Origin: Fuerstiella sp.
GTDB taxonomy: Bacteria > Planctomycetota > Planctomycetia > Planctomycetales > Planctomycetaceae
Reading direction: 5' to 3'
NCBI GenBank assembly: GCA_022447225.1
Contig: JAKVAZ010000006.1
Span: 310,001-374,000, forward strand
Length of the DNA stretch: 64,000 nt
Within the stretch, counting starts at the first letter, position 1; each line of letters opens with the position of its first letter. Both the position numbers and the translations under genes were made by a program. Shown here piece by piece: positions 25,128 to 34,763 of this stretch. The notes beneath the pieces are model-generated. The model was given only the letters and a program-made list of their open reading frames with translations, was not told the DNA's origin and made no database searches.

Positions 25128-27515
25128 CTACGGATCCACCTGAACCGGGTTCCTCCCGAGGTCCAGTGTCTCTAACGTCGCTGATCCGCGTGGATCGACT
25201 GTCGATTGCACCGGAACGGTTTCAGATTGCTTGATACCGGGCCCGAAGCGAAGGTATTCACCGTCATCATTGACCGAAACAAGGTCGGCAGCCGGAGGAA
25301 CTGGTTTGAGCCGAGGCACCGATGACAACAACTCAGGAATGATGCCGGCAGCATCATCCACGTGGTCAATACTGTCAGAGTGTCCTTGCAGAGATTCGGC
25401 TTTCCCACGCCGCACACTGGTTTTTTCGCCCGCTGCCACCAGCGTTACTCCGCCGGCACCAACGTGATGATCAGCAGTCGAGTCGTCGGACTGAAGGTCT
25501 GGACTCCTGAGCTTCCTCGCGATATCTGTGGAATTTGGTCCAAAGACTTCTAAACCAGCGGTTATGACAGGTTTCTGTTCGGACATGATTCCGCCGGCGT
25601 GACGAACCTCCTGTACCGGACGAGGGACGCGATTCCGGTATTGTTGTGCCGTCTGCTGACGCAGGCTCAACGCATGATCAGATTTTCGGGACGTGCTGTC
25701 GCGAGCCAGCATATTATCCGCAACCTGCTGACGGAACAGACTGCGGATACTGACTGTTCGTTGCCCCTCCTCCGGAATTGAAATATCGTCAACCACCCAG
25801 CGGTCGTGCTCCTGAATCAGGTGAACCTCCGCGGTATCCGCTGAGGCCAGTCCCATATGAACGGTTGCTCGTTCTTCTGTGACCCGGGTGGACCTCAACG
25901 CAGTGTCCAGACGGCTGACCAGATGGACGTTGTCCGGCGGCAGACTGGAAAAATGGTTCAGTACCAGTCGGTTGAACCGAATAGAACAGGCTTCCTTCAG
26001 TGCCGTCAAATCGTTCGCTCGCCAGGCCGCAGTAAATTCAGCAACCGGAACCTGCAGTGCACACTGCACTCGCAATGACAGCATCTGATCCTGAGTATCT
26101 GTAAAGTGGAAATCATCGACTGCAAGACGACCCAGCTGATCCAGCATGCGGCAGTGGGCCTGGAGGCCGTCTGAAGTCAGGAACGTCAACTCTGTGCGAT
26201 TCCCGCGAACATTGCTGTCTTTCAATACCATGTCACTGAGCTGTGTCAAAGGGAGAGTCATTCGACCGATGAGTTCCGGAGACATTCGGTCCCAGACAGC
26301 GTCATTGAACTCCCGAGTAGATAGCTGCTTCAACATGCGGATGTCACGTTTCTGCATTGCAGTCACAAAGAGTGATGCACGGGCTGGTGCAGTAAACACA
26401 GAGCTGAGTGTCCGTTCGTTGCGACGACTCCTGTCGTTAAGAATCACATTATCAACCAGAAACCGGCGAGATTCACGGCTACTGATCACGGGTTTGCCGG
26501 CTGACCGACCAGGATCGACCAGGTCAAACCGAACGATTTCACTTTCTGTCGGAACGATGATCGCCACTCGACCGGAAAAAGCACGGATACTGAGTTCTTT
26601 CGGAGCGATGTCCGGGGACGGAAGTGACACCAGATCCAGGTCTGCAAATTGCAGTGTTGCCCCGTAAAACTGTGGTGTGGAATATTCCTGCAGCCTCTGT
26701 CTACTTTCTGACGCAAAAGCACTCAGAAAACTTCCCAGGCTGGCGACGGCATCAGCCTGTCGACGCACGGATCCCGGATGTCCGGAATCACTGCGGCTGT
26801 GGATTTCGATATCATCCATTAACCAGCGATTATCAACCTGAACTGCACTGACCAGCAGGTACCCCCTGCGTACGGGAATACGGACAACAGCAGCTTTTTT
26901 GTTCAATTGTGCTTCCGGCTTTCGTGCCAGAGCCGGGTCATAGTTGACAGCGATACCGTTGGTAATCAGCGGCAGCCAGGACTCGGGAACAGAACGTATT
27001 GAAGCCGCCATTGCGGGTGACGAATTGCTGAGTATGTGACTTCGTTCCAATGTCGACCATGCATCCAGGTATTCGCGAACACTGAACACCAGATCCAGAA
27101 CCTGACTGGTCGGCCACGTCACACTGGAACGTACCTTCTTCCACTTCTTTTGCTGGCGGACAACCACGTCATTGACAGACCATCGCTGATTTTCGGTATC
27201 CCGAGTCAGTTCGAACTTGTATTTATCACCGGATTCGTCGCGCACGACCACACTTCGACTGTCGTCAGTCGGTTCTGCAATGTCCAGGATCTCCACCTCA
27301 CCTTTGGGCAGTTTGACAATATTCAGATCCCGGAACGTATCGCCTGAAAGCCGGACTTTTCGCTGAAAATCATCTGAAACCACACGACGCATTGCGGGAA
27401 CGTTTTCTTCCTCGAGCGCGGTTACAAAATCGCTGATCACTCGCTCTTCAAGGAGCGAAGTCGCGCATCCGGACAGTGCAGTCAGAGTCGTAAGAACGAG
27501 CAGAATAGGTTTCAT
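25128..27515 (-). CDS. Lipoprotein built of about five NTF2-like repeats
   Basis: 795 residues. The N terminus is a lipoprotein signal (MKPILLVLTTLTALSGCATS) with the lipobox LSGC. The body appears to consist of about five modules of about 115 residues. Each ends in a related motif: QRWSVNDVVV, NRWLMDDIEI, RRFLVDNVIL, GRLAVDDFHF and DRWVVDDISI. The modules also share starts like 'DFVTALEEENVPAMRRVVSD' (residues in short helices before the sheet). This pattern resembles SnoaL/NTF2-like cone folds that often bind small molecules, but the fold call is inference. The last 170 residues are polar and probably disordered. It is anchored in the periplasm or outer membrane. No partner is evident next to it. 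Confidence 0.8.
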   Translation of the reverse strand: MKPILLVLTTLTALSGCATSLLEERVISDFVTALEEENVPAMRRVVSDDFQRKVRLSGDTFRDLNIVKLPKGEVEILDIAEPTDDSRSVVVRDESGDKYKFELTRDTENQRWSVNDVVVRQQKKWKKVRSSVTWPTSQVLDLVFSVREYLDAWSTLERSHILSNSSPAMAASIRSVPESWLPLITNGIAVNYDPALARKPEAQLNKKAAVVRIPVRRGYLLVSAVQVDNRWLMDDIEIHSRSDSGHPGSVRRQADAVASLGSFLSAFASESRQRLQEYSTPQFYGATLQFADLDLVSLPSPDIAPKELSIRAFSGRVAIIVPTESEIVRFDLVDPGRSAGKPVISSRESRRFLVDNVILNDRSRRNERTLSSVFTAPARASLFVTAMQKRDIRMLKQLSTREFNDAVWDRMSPELIGRMTLPLTQLSDMVLKDSNVRGNRTELTFLTSDGLQAHCRMLDQLGRLAVDDFHFTDTQDQMLSLRVQCALQVPVAEFTAAWRANDLTALKEACSIRFNRLVLNHFSSLPPDNVHLVSRLDTALRSTRVTEERATVHMGLASADTAEVHLIQEHDRWVVDDISIPEEGQRTVSIRSLFRQQVADNMLARDSTSRKSDHALSLRQQTAQQYRNRVPRPVQEVRHAGGIMSEQKPVITAGLEVFGPNSTDIARKLRSPDLQSDDSTADHHVGAGGVTLVAAGEKTSVRRGKAESLQGHSDSIDHVDDAAGIIPELLSSVPRLKPVPPAADLVSVNDDGEYLRFGPGIKQSETVPVQSTVDPRGSATLETLDLGRNPVQVDP

Positions 27516-27924
27516 GATGAAAACCAGACGGAGAAAATCGATTCACGTCATCATGTCTGCGGAAGTGAATTCCGACACGAAGGCCGTCTGAATCGGAGTC
27601 GAGCAAACGCGGAGACCGGCCGGTTGCCGCATGAGGTTCCTAGTTCTCCCAAATCGACGCTGCTACCGTCAACTGCTGAATGAGGGTGCCGGAACAGCAA
27701 CAGACAGCCGGCCGGATTCAAATACCGCCTGTCGGCATGAATTGCCGGTTCCTTCCAGGTTCGACCTGTCCGAATTCACTCAGAGACCACGTATTCCGGC
27801 AAAGATCGCCACTAATACCGATTGGCCATCCGTCGTGAGTTATTCATCTGAAAGCCACACTTCACAGAACGGCGTCTGTTACACTGACACACTCTCAAAA
27901 CTCAACTTCACTGGAGATCATGTG
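27516..27924. other. Divergent promoter region
   Basis: 409 bases between the leftward lipoprotein gene and the rightward PQQ-repeat gene. An open frame continues upstream of the PQQ gene start to 27631, but its composition is not protein-like. No repeat or RNA gene was seen. Confidence 0.4.
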
Positions 27925-29214
27925 ATGAGGGTTCCCATCACATCTGTTTTGATTTTTCTGACATCCGGCGCCATTGCCGATGACTGGCCACAATGGGGCG
28001 GTCCGCAGCGCGATGGTGTCTGGAGGGAAACAGGAATCGTCGACAGGCTTCCGGAGGAAGAGGTCCTCCCCAGAAAGTGGTCCGTGCCGGTGGGCGAAGG
28101 TTACTCCGGACCTGCTGTTGCCAGAGGACGAGTCTTTCTCACCGATCGACAGGCAGAACAGGGCCACGAGAGAATCCTGTGCCTGGATGCACACGACGGC
28201 GCGGAACTCTGGCAGCATTCTTATGCGGCGCGATATACCATCAGCTACCCGGCGGGCCCCCGGGCAACTCCGGTAATCGACGACGGGCGTGTGTTCACAC
28301 TTGGCGCTGTCGGTGATCTGTTCTGTTTCAGTGCTGTCAGCGGAAAAATCATGTGGACAAAGAATTTTCCGAAAGATTTTGGCACGGTGCTGCCGGTGTG
28401 GGGGATGGCAGCCGCTCCTCTGGTGGACGGTGATCATCTGATTACGCTGGTCGGAGGCACCAACGGGGGACTTGTGATCTGCCTTGATAAGGCGACCGGA
28501 CAAGAAATCTGGCGGGCGCTCGATGATCCTGCCATTGGTTACTGTCCGCCAATGATTTTTGAATTCAGCGGCAGACGTCAACTGATCATCTGGCACCCGA
28601 CGGCTGTCACCGCACTGGATCCTGACGATGGATCTGTGATTTGGGAGATTCCATGGTCAATCCAGGCCGGACTCTGTATTGCAGCTCCACGAAAAATCGG
28701 CGAACAACTTTTTTTGACCGCATTTTATAACGGACCGATGATGCTGAACGTCTCAGTCGGTTCTGCCGCTGTAGCGTGGAAGGGAACAAGCAACAGTGAA
28801 ATCGAAACCGACGGTCTGCATTCAATCATGCCCACTCCGTGGGTGGACCAGGAGAATATTTTTGGAGTCTGCAGTTACGGTCAGCTTCGATGTCTGGAAA
28901 CGCTGACCGGGAAACGTCGCTGGGAGAGTCGCAAGGCGACAGGATCCGGTCGCTGGTGGAATGCATTCATTATTCGTCATCAGGATCGTTTCTTCATTCA
29001 CAATGAACAGGGCGACCTGATTATCGCGTATCTTTCTGCCGACGGATACCAGGAGGTCAGTCGATCCCGACTGGTGGCTCCCACGAGAAAAGTGCAGCGA
29101 CGCATGACAGTCTGGTCACATCCTGCATTTGCTCAGAAAAGTGTCTTCGCCCGCAATGATCGGGAGCTCGTCCGTGTTGATTTGTCGGATTCTGACACCA
29201 CTGGCGTACAGTAG
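27925..29214 (+). CDS. PQQ-like beta-propeller repeat protein, secreted
   Basis: 429 residues from the ATG at 27925, supported by GGAG eight bases upstream and a Sec signal (VPITSVLIFLTSGAIA). The mature part begins DDWPQWGGPQRDGVW, the characteristic start of planctomycete PQQ-like propeller proteins, and has blades such as GRVFTLGAVGDLFCFSAVSG, TGQEIWRALDD and ETLTGKRRWESRKATGSG. It is probably a periplasmic eight-bladed propeller. The family includes BamB-like scaffolds and quinoprotein dehydrogenases. I see no calcium/PQQ catalytic signature, so a binding role is as likely as an enzymatic one. Confidence 0.88.
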   Translation: MRVPITSVLIFLTSGAIADDWPQWGGPQRDGVWRETGIVDRLPEEEVLPRKWSVPVGEGYSGPAVARGRVFLTDRQAEQGHERILCLDAHDGAELWQHSYAARYTISYPAGPRATPVIDDGRVFTLGAVGDLFCFSAVSGKIMWTKNFPKDFGTVLPVWGMAAAPLVDGDHLITLVGGTNGGLVICLDKATGQEIWRALDDPAIGYCPPMIFEFSGRRQLIIWHPTAVTALDPDDGSVIWEIPWSIQAGLCIAAPRKIGEQLFLTAFYNGPMMLNVSVGSAAVAWKGTSNSEIETDGLHSIMPTPWVDQENIFGVCSYGQLRCLETLTGKRRWESRKATGSGRWWNAFIIRHQDRFFIHNEQGDLIIAYLSADGYQEVSRSRLVAPTRKVQRRMTVWSHPAFAQKSVFARNDRELVRVDLSDSDTTGVQ

Positions 29215-29377
29215 ACCGGCACAATGCTGAGCGCCGTTAAAAACCTGACACAGTTCACATTCCCGTCCTGACAGGATTACGGCGAACGCGGTACGTGCCC
29301 TCGCAAATCATTCCACAAACCGGATTCTTCACGATCCGTGATGACAACTGGATTTACAAACAGCAGAGAGATTTGGT

Positions 29378-30418
29378 TTAACCGTTTTTCGATGACTGCG
29401 CCGGTTTAGAGAAAATCATTCGCCCTGCACTGCTCTGCAGCACCCGGGTAACGACTGTGCTGACTTCCTTACCGATCAAACCGGATGCCCCCTCACACAC
29501 AACCATTGTGCCGTCATCTAGATATCCAACCCCCTGCCCGTGTCCTTCACCCTCCCGCATAACCTGAATGCGAAGATGTTCACCCGGCAGAAACTGAGGT
29601 CTCAGCGCATTGGCCACGTCATTCAGATTGATCACTGTGATGTTCTGAACGCTGGCCACTTTATTCAGATTAAAGTCATTAGTGACTACACCGGCTCGCT
29701 GAGATTTCGCGAGTTCGATCAGCTTTTGATCGACGGACAATCCTCGAAGTTCACCAGGATTTGTCTCGTGAACACGAACGTCCACATGCGGACTCTGCTG
29801 CAGACTCGCCAGCACCTCCAGCCCGCGGCGTCCCCGAATGCGACGGTTTTTGTCATTGCTGTCGGCAATATCCTGGACTTCAGCCAGTATGAAGTCCGGT
29901 ACCAGCATCTGTGATTCCAGAATCTGAGTCTCCACAACATCCAAAATTCTGCCGTCAATCAGCGAACTACTGTCTATCAAAAGCGAACGACTGCTTTTGA
30001 GGTCTCGCGCGAATTCCACATACGGAATAACGAATCGAAAATCGTCACGTGTCTGCAGCAGTAACGACACACACAGATACGGCAGCACCAGCAGAATAAC
30101 CATCACCGTTGTGCCACGATACGGACTACCTTCGGGAATAATCAGAAGCAGCGCCTGATTCGTGACATAGGCAAGCAGAATCCCAATCAGCAGACCAAAG
30201 TATGTTGCCGAAATCAAATCGATCCGCTTACGTCGAATCAATACATCTGCAACAGTGACCAGTTGTGTGATTGCCAAAAGTACCAGCGCTGCAATCCGCG
30301 GATGTTTGTCAATCGAACTCGGCAGGACAAGCTGCGTCGAATCAATAGAAGCGAAGTACCCTGCAATCGCCCCGGTGCATACAAAAAAGTATGCTATGCG
30401 CAGAATCTTAAGCAGCAT
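29378..30418 (-). CDS. Membrane PIN-TRAM domain protein (YacL-like)
   Basis: 346 residues. Four hydrophobic helices lie in the first 130 residues. A PIN nuclease-type domain follows (about 145-265): LLIDSSSLIDGRILDVVE, LVPDFILAEVQDIADS and GVVTNDFNLNKVAS carry the acidic residues expected for metal binding. A TRAM RNA-binding domain (about 275-330) with PGEHLRIQVMREGEGHGQG closes the protein. This architecture is the YacL/PIN-TRAM family, probably a membrane-anchored RNase or RNA-binding factor. The start ATG gives the natural first helix. The gene appears monocistronic. Confidence 0.92.
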   Translation of the reverse strand: MLLKILRIAYFFVCTGAIAGYFASIDSTQLVLPSSIDKHPRIAALVLLAITQLVTVADVLIRRKRIDLISATYFGLLIGILLAYVTNQALLLIIPEGSPYRGTTVMVILLVLPYLCVSLLLQTRDDFRFVIPYVEFARDLKSSRSLLIDSSSLIDGRILDVVETQILESQMLVPDFILAEVQDIADSNDKNRRIRGRRGLEVLASLQQSPHVDVRVHETNPGELRGLSVDQKLIELAKSQRAGVVTNDFNLNKVASVQNITVINLNDVANALRPQFLPGEHLRIQVMREGEGHGQGVGYLDDGTMVVCEGASGLIGKEVSTVVTRVLQSSAGRMIFSKPAQSSKNG

Positions 30419-30919
30419 GACAGAGTAGTGTGGGGATATGGAAGTAAGGACACACAGGCTAACAGCACAGTCTAGTATTCTTACAAGTCTGGCGACGAAG
30501 GCAACCAGCGGAGGAGTTCAATCGGAAATCAGCTGCAGCTCTGATCCCCCTGCATACCGCGTGTTTTCATCGCGCAATAAAAAAGAACGATGACGGGCCG
30601 CCAGGAAAGAGGCTTCGTCACCGTTCTTAATTTTTGACCGACAGTTCCACCCATGCTGATCATCGGTGGAACCCTGACAGACTCTTCATCTGTCGGTGTG
30701 TTCCCCCGCGAGGATTCCTCACGTTCCTCATCCAGCGTCTGGGCGGAAGATTCCGCCTTAACTTCGAACTTCAACTGAAACAGATCGCTACATCAAAATC
30801 CTAACTCGCATCAGTTATTAGTTTTGACAGCCGATCCAGGCAAATCCACGACAATCTGCCCGGTCATCTCCCGGCCGAAGTTCGTCAGAATGACTGCGAA
30901 ACCTCACGCCGCATTCACA
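30419..30919. other. Spacer downstream of the Cys-rich gene
   Basis: 501 bases containing the terminator described at 30577-30628. A short leftward open frame (30529-30774) spans the terminator and is rejected. Nothing else recognised. Confidence 0.45.
30577..30628 (-). terminator. Rho-independent terminator, probably of the Cys-rich gene
   Basis: On the leftward strand AAGAACG-x-TGACG pairs with CGTCA-x-CGTTCTT (12 pairs, one mismatch), with a long loop, followed by TTTTT. On the rightward strand the second arm is followed by AATTTTT, so it may work in both directions. It lies about 290 bases after the stop of the Cys-rich gene. Confidence 0.75.
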
Positions 30920-31540
30920 TTAGTTGCAGGGAGCACAGCAGCTCGGAGCAACAGGAGCACAGCAGGTCGGCTCTGCAGGAGCACAGCAGGTCGGCTCTGC
31001 AGGAGCACAGCAGGTCGGCTCTGCAGGAGCACAACAGGTCGGCTCGCAGCACGGTGCAGGTTCACTGCATCCACCACAGCTGCTGTCACCGAACAGCTTA
31101 GGCATTCTGATTTTAGGCAGTCTGAACTTGGGCAATTTGAACCCGCTGAACAAGCCCTTCTTTGGAGTGCAGCAACCTTCATCACTGCAGGGAGCAGGTG
31201 CACTGCAGCTCGGCTCACACGGTGCAGGCGCACAGCAGCTCGGCTCACACGCTGCAGGTGCACAGCAGGTCGGCTCACACGCTGCAGGTGCACAGCAGGT
31301 CGGCTCACACGGTGCAGGTGCAGGAGCACAACAGGTGGGCTCTGCAGGAGCACAGCAGGTCGGCTCGCAGGCAGCCGGTGCACAACAGGTCGGCTCTGCA
31401 GGAGCACAGCATGTTGGTTCTGGAGAACAATCGCTGCCACAGCCATTGCTCTTGCTTCCGAACAGACCAAACAGGCCTGCATCAGCGCTGCTTGACATGG
31501 TCAACACGACCATCGCAGCTGTCAAAGTAATCCCTTTCAT
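30920..31540 (-). CDS. Secreted Cys-rich CCAPA-repeat protein
   Basis: 206 residues with a Sec signal ([21 protein letters not shown]) and a strong AGGAG ribosome-binding site ten bases before the ATG. The mature protein holds about 40 cysteines, mostly in repeats of the type EPTCCAPA, in two blocks. A basic linker ([20 protein letters not shown]) joins them. At DNA level the repeats are 24-base units, near-identical at 30955-31045, which leave all reading frames open. The protein is exported; the paired cysteines could bind metal or form disulphide cross-links in the cell envelope. Cys-rich wall proteins are known in planctomycetes, but I know no assigned function for this type. Confidence 0.85.
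   Translation of the reverse strand: MKGITLTAAMVVLTMSSSADAGLFGLFGSKSNGCGSDCSPEPTCCAPAEPTCCAPAACEPTCCAPAEPTCCAPAPAPCEPTCCAPAACEPTCCAPAACEPSCCAPAPCEPSCSAPAPCSDEGCCTPKKGLFSGFKLPKFRLPKIRMPKLFGDSSCGGCSEPAPCCEPTCCAPAEPTCCAPAEPTCCAPAEPTCCAPVAPSCCAPCN
30950..31050. repeat. 24-base tandem repeats in the Cys-rich gene
   Basis: About four nearly identical copies of a 24-base unit (core AGCACAGCAGGTCGGCTCTGC) encode the EPTCCAPA repeats of the leftward gene. A second, more diverged block lies at about 31185-31420. Confidence 0.85.
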
Positions 31541-31965
31541 TGTTTCACTTCTCCTAACAACAGTGAGGGAACCGAGGATTGCGAAGATCAGAGAAACTCT
31601 CTGACCTCACATCCAGAAATTGGGTAACACTGGTGCTGTATTTCGGTCGAATCGGAAAGCTTGATTTACGCAAATGGCAACGATTGCCGGTGCCGTGGCC
31701 AACTGGACAGGACTGTTACGTTTGCAACGATTATCCGGTACTTCGCAGGGTATACAGGTCCTGTCCGCGGCCGTTTACCTGCCAAATATCTCAAACAGAC
31801 TTTGATAACCCGGCATTGGAATGCCGGGTCAAAGGTGGCAGCATCACCGCCCGACATTTATGATGTTGCCTCCGGAAAGTTTTGCACCGGTTATGCTCTC
31901 TGCACCGGTCACAACCTTCCCGGGCAAACGGCGCGACACCACATTATCATCTGGCTTTTCTTCCC
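31541..31965. other. Divergent spacer with strong hairpin
   Basis: 425 bases between the leftward Cys-rich gene and the rightward cyclase gene. It contains the hairpin at 31801-31833 and probably the promoters of both genes. An open frame reaches upstream of the cyclase start but is not protein-like. Confidence 0.4.
31801..31833. repeat. Strong inverted repeat upstream of the cyclase gene
   Basis: CCCGGCAT (31809-31816) and ATGCCGGG (31821-31828) form a perfect 8-bp stem closed by a TGGA tetraloop; TTTGA and TCAAA extend it past a three-base bulge. No T-tract follows on either strand. It is a candidate cis element in the leader of the cyclase gene. Confidence 0.6.
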
Positions 31966-33144
31966 ATGCCTGCCCCTGCATTTTCCGACGATGTCACGTT
32001 CTCCGTCAAATTCACTCACCGTTTGAAAATGACAGCAGACGTCTTTGGGACGGATGAATATGCACTGACAGCATTACTTGAGAAAACTGAGGAAAGAATT
32101 CCGCAGGTTCAGTTCTGGATTGATGAGCAGGTCTCATGTGCCAATCCGCAGCTGGCTCAGCGTATTCATGCATTCTGTCGCCGGCATTCACATCAGCTGG
32201 ATCTGGCCGGAAACCTTCAGACTGTTCCCGGAGGTGAAGACGTCAAAAACGATGTCCATGTGATCGAACGAATGCTCAATTGTTTCAATCACGCTGATCT
32301 CGACCGAAGAAGTTATGTCGTGGTGATTGGGGGAGGTGCTGTCCTCGACGCCGTTGGATTTGCGGCGGCGATCGCACATCGGGGAATTCGACTCATTCGG
32401 CTGCCAACGACCACACTGGCCCAGGCAGATTCGGGAATCGGCGTTAAAAATAGTATTAATCTGTTCAAAAAAAAGAACTGGGTCGGCACGTTTGCTGTGC
32501 CTTGGGGAGTGATCAACGACAAAACCCTGTTAAGCACACTCAGTGACCGTGACTTCGCATGTGGTTTCGCTGAGGCCGTCAAGGTTGCACTTCTCAAAGA
32601 TGCAGAATTTTTTCGTGATATTTGTGTGTCTGCTGAAGCAATCAGACAACGCGACAGTGCCTGCTGGTCTATTATCGCAGACTCCGCACGCTGGCATCTG
32701 AATCACATCACCCGCGGCGGGGACCCGTTCGAGATGATGGAAGCCAGACCGCTCGACTTTGGTCACTGGTCTGCACACAGGCTTGAGGCAATGACCAGCT
32801 TCGACCTGCGTCATGGTGAAGCGGTGGCTGTTGGAGTTGCCATTGACTGTGTTTATTCGTCTTTGGCTCACGGACTCCCCGCTACGGATGCCGATGCCGT
32901 CATCAACTGCCTGGACCAACTGGGTTTATTGATCGCGCACCGGGCGCTGAATGATACCGAACAACTGTTTAAGGGCCTGGAAGAATTTCGCCAGCATCTT
33001 GGCGGGCGGCTGACGGTGACAATGCTGCAAGGTGTCGGTAAGCCTGTCGATGTCCACGAGATCAATCACGGTCTGATGCGACAGGCAATTGAGACCGTCG
33101 TCGCACGAGTGACTGATTCAGGACGAAATAAACACGTCCGATAA
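31966..33144 (+). CDS. EboD-like sugar phosphate cyclase (3-dehydroquinate synthase family)
   Basis: 392 residues from the ATG at 31966; no strong ribosome-binding site decides the start. The protein has the 3-dehydroquinate synthase fold: [19 protein letters not shown] binds [22 protein letters not shown] follows, and the zinc ligands are in [28 protein letters not shown] and [12 protein letters not shown]. The segment [19 protein letters not shown] fits the EboD branch better than the AroB housekeeping type. In other bacteria EboD belongs to the ebo cluster linked to export of an unknown prenylated compound. No other ebo gene is adjacent. Assignment as EboD-like is from memory of the motif; the product is unknown. 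Confidence 0.8.
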   Translation: MPAPAFSDDVTFSVKFTHRLKMTADVFGTDEYALTALLEKTEERIPQVQFWIDEQVSCANPQLAQRIHAFCRRHSHQLDLAGNLQTVPGGEDVKNDVHVIERMLNCFNHADLDRRSYVVVIGGGAVLDAVGFAAAIAHRGIRLIRLPTTTLAQADSGIGVKNSINLFKKKNWVGTFAVPWGVINDKTLLSTLSDRDFACGFAEAVKVALLKDAEFFRDICVSAEAIRQRDSACWSIIADSARWHLNHITRGGDPFEMMEARPLDFGHWSAHRLEAMTSFDLRHGEAVAVGVAIDCVYSSLAHGLPATDADAVINCLDQLGLLIAHRALNDTEQLFKGLEEFRQHLGGRLTVTMLQGVGKPVDVHEINHGLMRQAIETVVARVTDSGRNKHVR

Positions 33145-34187
33145 ATCCACGACTCAGAAATGAACAGGACACAGCCGGGAAGCGGACAGAATGTCCGTCA
33201 ATCGCGTCGAATCATCTGACAGGACAGCGCCGCGTAGTCACTCACGTTCGCACGGACAGCCAGAAACGGGATCTGCCATTTAGCAGCAAACGACACGTCA
33301 CACACAGCCACCGGCAGTCTGTCATGCTCACCATTATCGGAGTGGCCCGAAACACCTGACAACAGTCACGATAACCAATGTCGGGCCTGTCCGCTGACGA
33401 CAGTGTGCATCCTCAGAACTTCCAGGTACTGGTACAAGCTGGTTCCTTTACTCAGTTTTACTCCGCCGAAATGTTAAAATACTCGGCTTCCGCCGAGTCC
33501 GATGCAGACAGGAGTCACTCCGCAGCACATGGTCGTCACATGGCAGCGCCAGGCCGGTGGTTCCTCGGGCCTTCCATCAAGAAAAATGGAAGGCAAATCG
33601 ACAACCGCTATCGCATCGTTAACACCTTATGTCAACGTCGCCTGGTACAGAAAAGAGCAGACAGAATCAGCAGTCCACTCACGAAAACAAACTTAATTAC
33701 TATTTCATACGAATGGACCGGAATTCAGGAAGTTCATCTGGCCAATTTTGTGTGGCCGACCACGACGCAACCGCTCTGATGAATACACCGGTCAATATCA
33801 CAACCGGAAGGATTACGGCTCCGAGTGCCTGCAGGTATGTCCATTGCGTCCACCGGATGTCTTTATGTTTTTCTCCGATCAGCATGTGCGGTGTTACCTG
33901 TTGACTTATGAGTTATTGACTGGTCCCACAGTCCAATACGCCGAACAATATCTGTGACCTGTGATGAAATCCTGCCGTTTGCTCAGGTTGTCCGGAGACC
34001 GATTGCCCCCGGCACAGACGGGTAATCGGAAACATCAGGAGCAGCTATCATCCGGCAGCCCGGATCTCACCGATCGGTCATGAATTCAGCGAACCACAAT
34101 TGATCAACAGGGACAACTCCGGTTGCGCGACTGAACAATGCCGGCAGCACATACACCATGACACCAATGCGGTTCGTATCGAAGGCC
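33145..34187. other. 1-kb spacer
   Basis: About 1040 bases with one possible small membrane protein gene (33700-33885). A perfect 8-bp inverted repeat (CCTTCCAT and ATGGAAGG) lies at 33573-33596 without a T-tract. Other open frames look like chance. Confidence 0.4.
33700..33885 (-). CDS. Possible small single-helix membrane protein
   Basis: 61 codons read leftwards: a short polar start (MLIGEKHKDIRWTQWTY), one hydrophobic helix (LGAVILPVVILTGVFIRAV) and a short polar tail. The layout is protein-like, but the ribosome-binding site is weak and I recognise no family. It stands alone in a long spacer. Confidence 0.35.
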   Translation of the reverse strand: MLIGEKHKDIRWTQWTYLQALGAVILPVVILTGVFIRAVASWSATQNWPDELPEFRSIRMK

Positions 34188-34763
34188 TCAGCGGGGCTTC
34201 GGCTGGCCCGGAAGACGTCGTTGTTTTTCTTCGTACGGTTGCTGGCGGAGGATGATGTGAAAACCATACTGGGTTTCTACAGGATCACTCACCTCACCAA
34301 TTTTTAGTGTGAGTAGCGCGTTATTGAAAGGTTTGACCATAGCCCCGGGAAGAAACACCCCCAGATCTCCACCCTTTTCACTACTGGGCCCCTCCGAATA
34401 TTCACGGGCCAGATTAGCGAAGTTGGTGCCGGTCTCCTTTGCTTTGACGGCAATTTCCTGAGCCAGCTTCAGCGCCTCCTCCTTCGTTCGGGTAATTCCA
34501 GAACCACTACCTGTCGCACTCCTGTGCATGATCAGAATATGGGACGCCGACAGCTTGGATTCGGCAGGCTGGGCGGAATCGGCAGGCTGGCCGCGTTCAA
34601 GCGACTCCATTACCTCCTCCGACTGAGTTGGCGGAATAGGCGGCAACTCACGCAGCACGGAGAGTGTCGATACCTCATTATCGTTTTGACCAAAATTGCC
34701 GCAACCACAGCAGACAGAGATTGCAGCAGCAGTGAACAGGAGAAAGGGTTGTCTAATGGACAT
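34188..34763 (-). CDS. Parvulin-type peptidyl-prolyl isomerase, secreted or lipoprotein
   Basis: 191 residues from the ATG at 34761-34763 with AAGGTG upstream. The N terminus is a hydrophobic signal ending in a cysteine cluster (AAAISVCCGCG) that probably serves as a lipobox. A PpiC/parvulin domain occupies about 80-180: ASHILIMHR at its start, FANLAREYSEGPSSEKGGDL in the middle and VETQYGFHIILR at the end, all canonical. It should catalyse cis-trans isomerisation of prolyl bonds or act as a chaperone for exported proteins, as do PrsA and SurA. The linker before the domain is Pro/Glu-rich. Confidence 0.92.
   Translation of the reverse strand: MSIRQPFLLFTAAAISVCCGCGNFGQNDNEVSTLSVLRELPPIPPTQSEEVMESLERGQPADSAQPAESKLSASHILIMHRSATGSGSGITRTKEEALKLAQEIAVKAKETGTNFANLAREYSEGPSSEKGGDLGVFLPGAMVKPFNNALLTLKIGEVSDPVETQYGFHIILRQQPYEEKQRRLPGQPKPR

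Noticed and set aside
30924-31604. Rightward open frame of 226 codons made of GAQQVGS repeats, and a second leftward frame of 192 codons
   Set aside because: They arise because the 24-base repeats keep every frame open. Only the leftward frame with signal peptide, ribosome-binding site and regular CCAPA pattern is credible.
33378-33779. Rightward open frame of 133 codons
   Set aside because: Low-complexity composition, no start signal, and overlap with a more protein-like leftward frame.
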